From contig NC_092044.1 of the NCBI RefSeq assembly GCF_003086295.3, positions 68,329,213 through 68,393,212 on the forward strand: a stretch of DNA of 64,000 bases, given 5' to 3'. Below the pieces are notes generated by a model. It saw nothing but the letters and a program-made list of their open reading frames with translations. It had not been told where the DNA came from and made no database searches. This document shows positions 61,911 through 64,000 of the stretch, piece by piece. The translations under genes were made by a program, and so were the position numbers. Every line of letters begins with the position of its first letter. Positions within the stretch are counted from its first letter, which is position 1. The DNA is from Arachis hypogaea (lineage: Eukaryota; Streptophyta; Magnoliopsida; Fabales; Fabaceae).

Positions 61911-64000
61911 AGGAACAGAGACAAGGAACCTCTTACAGATTTTGATTCTGAACCTAAAAGGACTTTGAGGCGGCGCTTGCAACAAGCTAGACTTTACAAG
62001 GCTAGTGAAAATCTAAGTTAGATCTTTGAAAACGAAGCAATAGAGTCTACTATGGATCATAATCGTACTGTTAAAGCCAATGTGGCAAATCTGAATGAAA
62101 ATGAACAACCTAGAAGAGTGTTTGGCTTATACACTACTCCCAATCTAGATCTCTATGGGAACAGTATTGTGGTACCTCCTATAGCTGCAAATAACTTTGA
62201 GTTAAAACCTCAGTTAGTCACTCTGGTGCAGCAAAACTGTCAGTATCATGGACTCCCGCAGGAAGATCCAAACCAATTTATCTCTAATTTCCTGCAGATT
62301 TGTGATACTGTGAAAATGAATGGAGTGAATCCTGAGGTTTACAAGCTCTTGCTTTTTCCATTTGCTATGAGGGATAGAGCAAAGCTGTGACTAGATTCTC
62401 AGCCCAAGGAGAGCCTAAACACTTGGGATAAGTTAGTCACTGGATTTTTGTCCAAATTCTTTCCACCACAGAAGCTGACTAAGCTAAGGGTGGATATTCA
62501 GACCTTTAGGCAGAAAGATGGTGAGACCCTTTATGAAGTCTGGGAGAGGTACAAGCTGCTGACCAGGCAATGCCCCCTGACATGTTTTCTAAATAGACTC
62601 AATTTGAGATCTTTTATGAGGGCCTATGTGAAATGTCCAAAATGTGTTTAGATAATTCTGTAGGTGGTTCATTGCACATGAATAAAATGCCTGAAGAGAC
62701 TACTGAGCTTATTGAATTGGTTACTAATAACCAATATCTTTACTCCTCTAACAAGAATTTTGTGAACTTTGGGACTCCTTAAAAGAAAGGCATTTTGGAA
62801 GTGGAGAACTTGGATGTTATCCTTGCTCAGAATAAGGTTATATCTCAACAGATTAATATACTTACTCGACACTTGAGTGAGATGCAGGTTTCAACTATTA
62901 ATGCTCAAAATGCCACTCAAGAGGCTCCTTATGACATCACTGGTAGCTTCATGCAAGGTGAGAATTATGACTATGCTCAATTTTCTCCTGAATAGGTCAA
63001 CTACATGGAGAATGCTCCTAGAGTAATGATCCATATTCCAAGACCTTTAATCAAGGATAGAGAAATCACCTAAATTTTGGGTGGAGAGAGCAACCTCAGA
63101 GGCCACAGAATTTTAATAATAATTTTCAGGATGGTTTTCAATAGAATAATTTTAATAACCGCCAGTTTCAATTATCTCAACAACAACCATCTCAGCAGGC
63201 AAATTTTCTCAACCCCAGAAGAATATTGATTTGGAAGCACTACTAGCTAGTTTTATGCAGGAGACTAGAGCTTCACTCAGAAACTTGGAAGTGCAAGTAG
63301 GCCAGCTAAGCAAACAAGTACCTGAGAGGCCTCCTAATAACCTTCCTGGTGATACAGTGGTAAATCCAAGAGAATACTGCAAGGCTATTCAATTAAGGAG
63401 TGGTAAAGTAGCTGTTCTGAGACCAAGGTCAATGAAGAGCTGGTTGAAAAAGAAGCTCCGGAGGAGAAGAAAGAAGATATGGAACACGCCTCTCCTAGAC
63501 ATGCAGATAACATATTCCCAGTCTCTCTTGACACTCATACTACATTGCCTAAGGCTCCTGAGTACAAGCCTAAAATGCTATACCCTCGGAGGCTTCAGAA
63601 GGCTTCCAAAGATAAGCAATTTTCCAGATTTTTAGAAGTCTTCAAGAAGCTTCAAATCAACATTCCTTTTGTTAACGCTCTTGAGAAAATGTCTCTCTAT
63701 GCTAAATTCATGAAAGAACTGTTGACTAATAAGAGAAATTTGAAGAAAAATGAGATAGTGGTGTTGGCAAAAGAATGCAGTTCTATTATTCAACTTAACC
63801 TTCCTGAAAAGATGTAGGACCTAAGAAGCTTTGTAATTCTTTGCACCATTAGAGATGTCACTGTTCAGAGAGTTTTGTGTGATCTTGGAGCTAGCATCAA
63901 CCTCATGCCACTTTCAGTGATGAAGAAGCTCCAAATTGAGGAGGTAAAACCCACTCGTATTTCTCTCCAACTTGCTTATCTTTCTGTGTAAAAGGGTGAA
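61911..64000 (+). pseudogene. gag: Z gag to protease, heavily damaged, incomplete
   Basis: Gag-like coding starts near 61911 (no clear ATG; DFDSEPKRTLRRR matches Y), with a TAG at 62019. ATG 62052 opens the next part: NFELKPQLVTLVQQNCQYHG, YKLLLFPFAMRDRAK, then TGA at 62388 where related copies have a Trp codon. KFFPPQKLTKLRVDIQTFRQ and YEVWERYK follow. A 1-nt loss near 62578 shifts the frame; later stops lie at about 62607, 62780 and 62993. 63231-63478 encodes a region with LEVQVGQLSKQ and YCKAIQLRSGK. Another shift leads to 63479-63817 (KPKMLYPRRLQKASKDKQFS). TAG at 63815 precedes the protease active site DLGAS (63881-63895). Pol lies beyond the window. Confidence 0.88.

Larger units (their letters stand above)
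60032..64000 (+). mobile_element. Z: Athila-like element, 5' LTR to protease, cut by window end
   Basis: 5' LTR 60032-61540, PBS, leader, gag, and the start of protease at the window edge. Left flank TTAGG. It differs in LTR sequence from F, G, X and Y but shares the PBS type and Gag blocks with Y and F. Confidence 0.9.

Overview
This is repeat-rich plant nuclear DNA with no convincing host gene. It is a stack of nested, decayed LTR retrotransposons, mostly Ty3-gypsy of the Athila type. The repeated LTR start TGATGAGCGGATAATTTATA, its closeness to the FIDEL family as I recall it, and the recurrent palindrome GGCGTTTAACGCC point to peanut (Arachis). The species and subgenome cannot be decided from the window. 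Labels used: F-type (FIDEL-like, LTR TGATGAGCGG...CACCA), G-type (LTR TGATAAACC/TGATACACC...ATCA), X, Y and Z (other LTR families).

Layout. 1-2653: minus-strand F-type element F-A (leader, PBS, 5' LTR), inserted at the pol end of G1. 2654-21623: G-type element G1. Its post-pol ORF (4223-5417) is split by a 13.2-kb F-type element, F-B (5418-18617), and resumes at 18618-18706, followed by a 3' region and 3' LTR. F-B itself carries a solo LTR of family X (14399-16719). 21624-24799: G-type LTR pieces fused tail to tail, one holding a 736-bp F-type solo LTR with TSD ATGAC. 24800-33832: G2, with its post-pol ORF split by element G3 (27808-33215, perfect TSD ACCGC). 33833-37721: a G-type LTR piece interrupted by element Y (5' LTR, PBS, truncated gag), then a G-type 3' fragment. 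37722-49104: the best coding copy, F-type element F-C (gag, protease, RT, RNase H, integrase and a post-pol ORF). 49105-50863: two G-type LTR pieces. 50864-59416: G4 3' half, carrying a 3.4-kb TGTAAC...TTACA insertion (TSD ACTCT) and an F-type solo LTR (TSD GTAAT). 59417-60031: a minus-strand post-pol ORF fragment and a TGTAACACC LTR fragment. 60032-64000: element Z (5' LTR, PBS, gag to protease), cut by the window end.

How the parts work together. The elements encode a Gag-protease-RT-RNase H-integrase polyprotein. F and G types add an ORF after pol in the env position. It resembles the family labelled putative plant transposon protein and shows no obvious signal peptide or membrane segment. 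All four visible PBSs match the 3' end of tRNA-Asp. Every coding region with enough sequence to judge has stops, frameshifts or deletions, so nothing here looks autonomous.

Most notable. (1) A stem-AGGA-stem hairpin with compensated stems lies just before TTTAAGTKTGG polypurine-like tracts, twice per element in F and G types. (2) Each LTR family has its own palindromic array in U3; in four families it sits upstream of a recognisable TATA box. The F and G palindromes recur in the spacer after pol, and the F palindrome also recurs inside gag. (3) Family X holds a 151-bp palindrome with perfect 72-bp arms. (4) Several insertions or junctions fall in the ACGCGT palindromic arrays.
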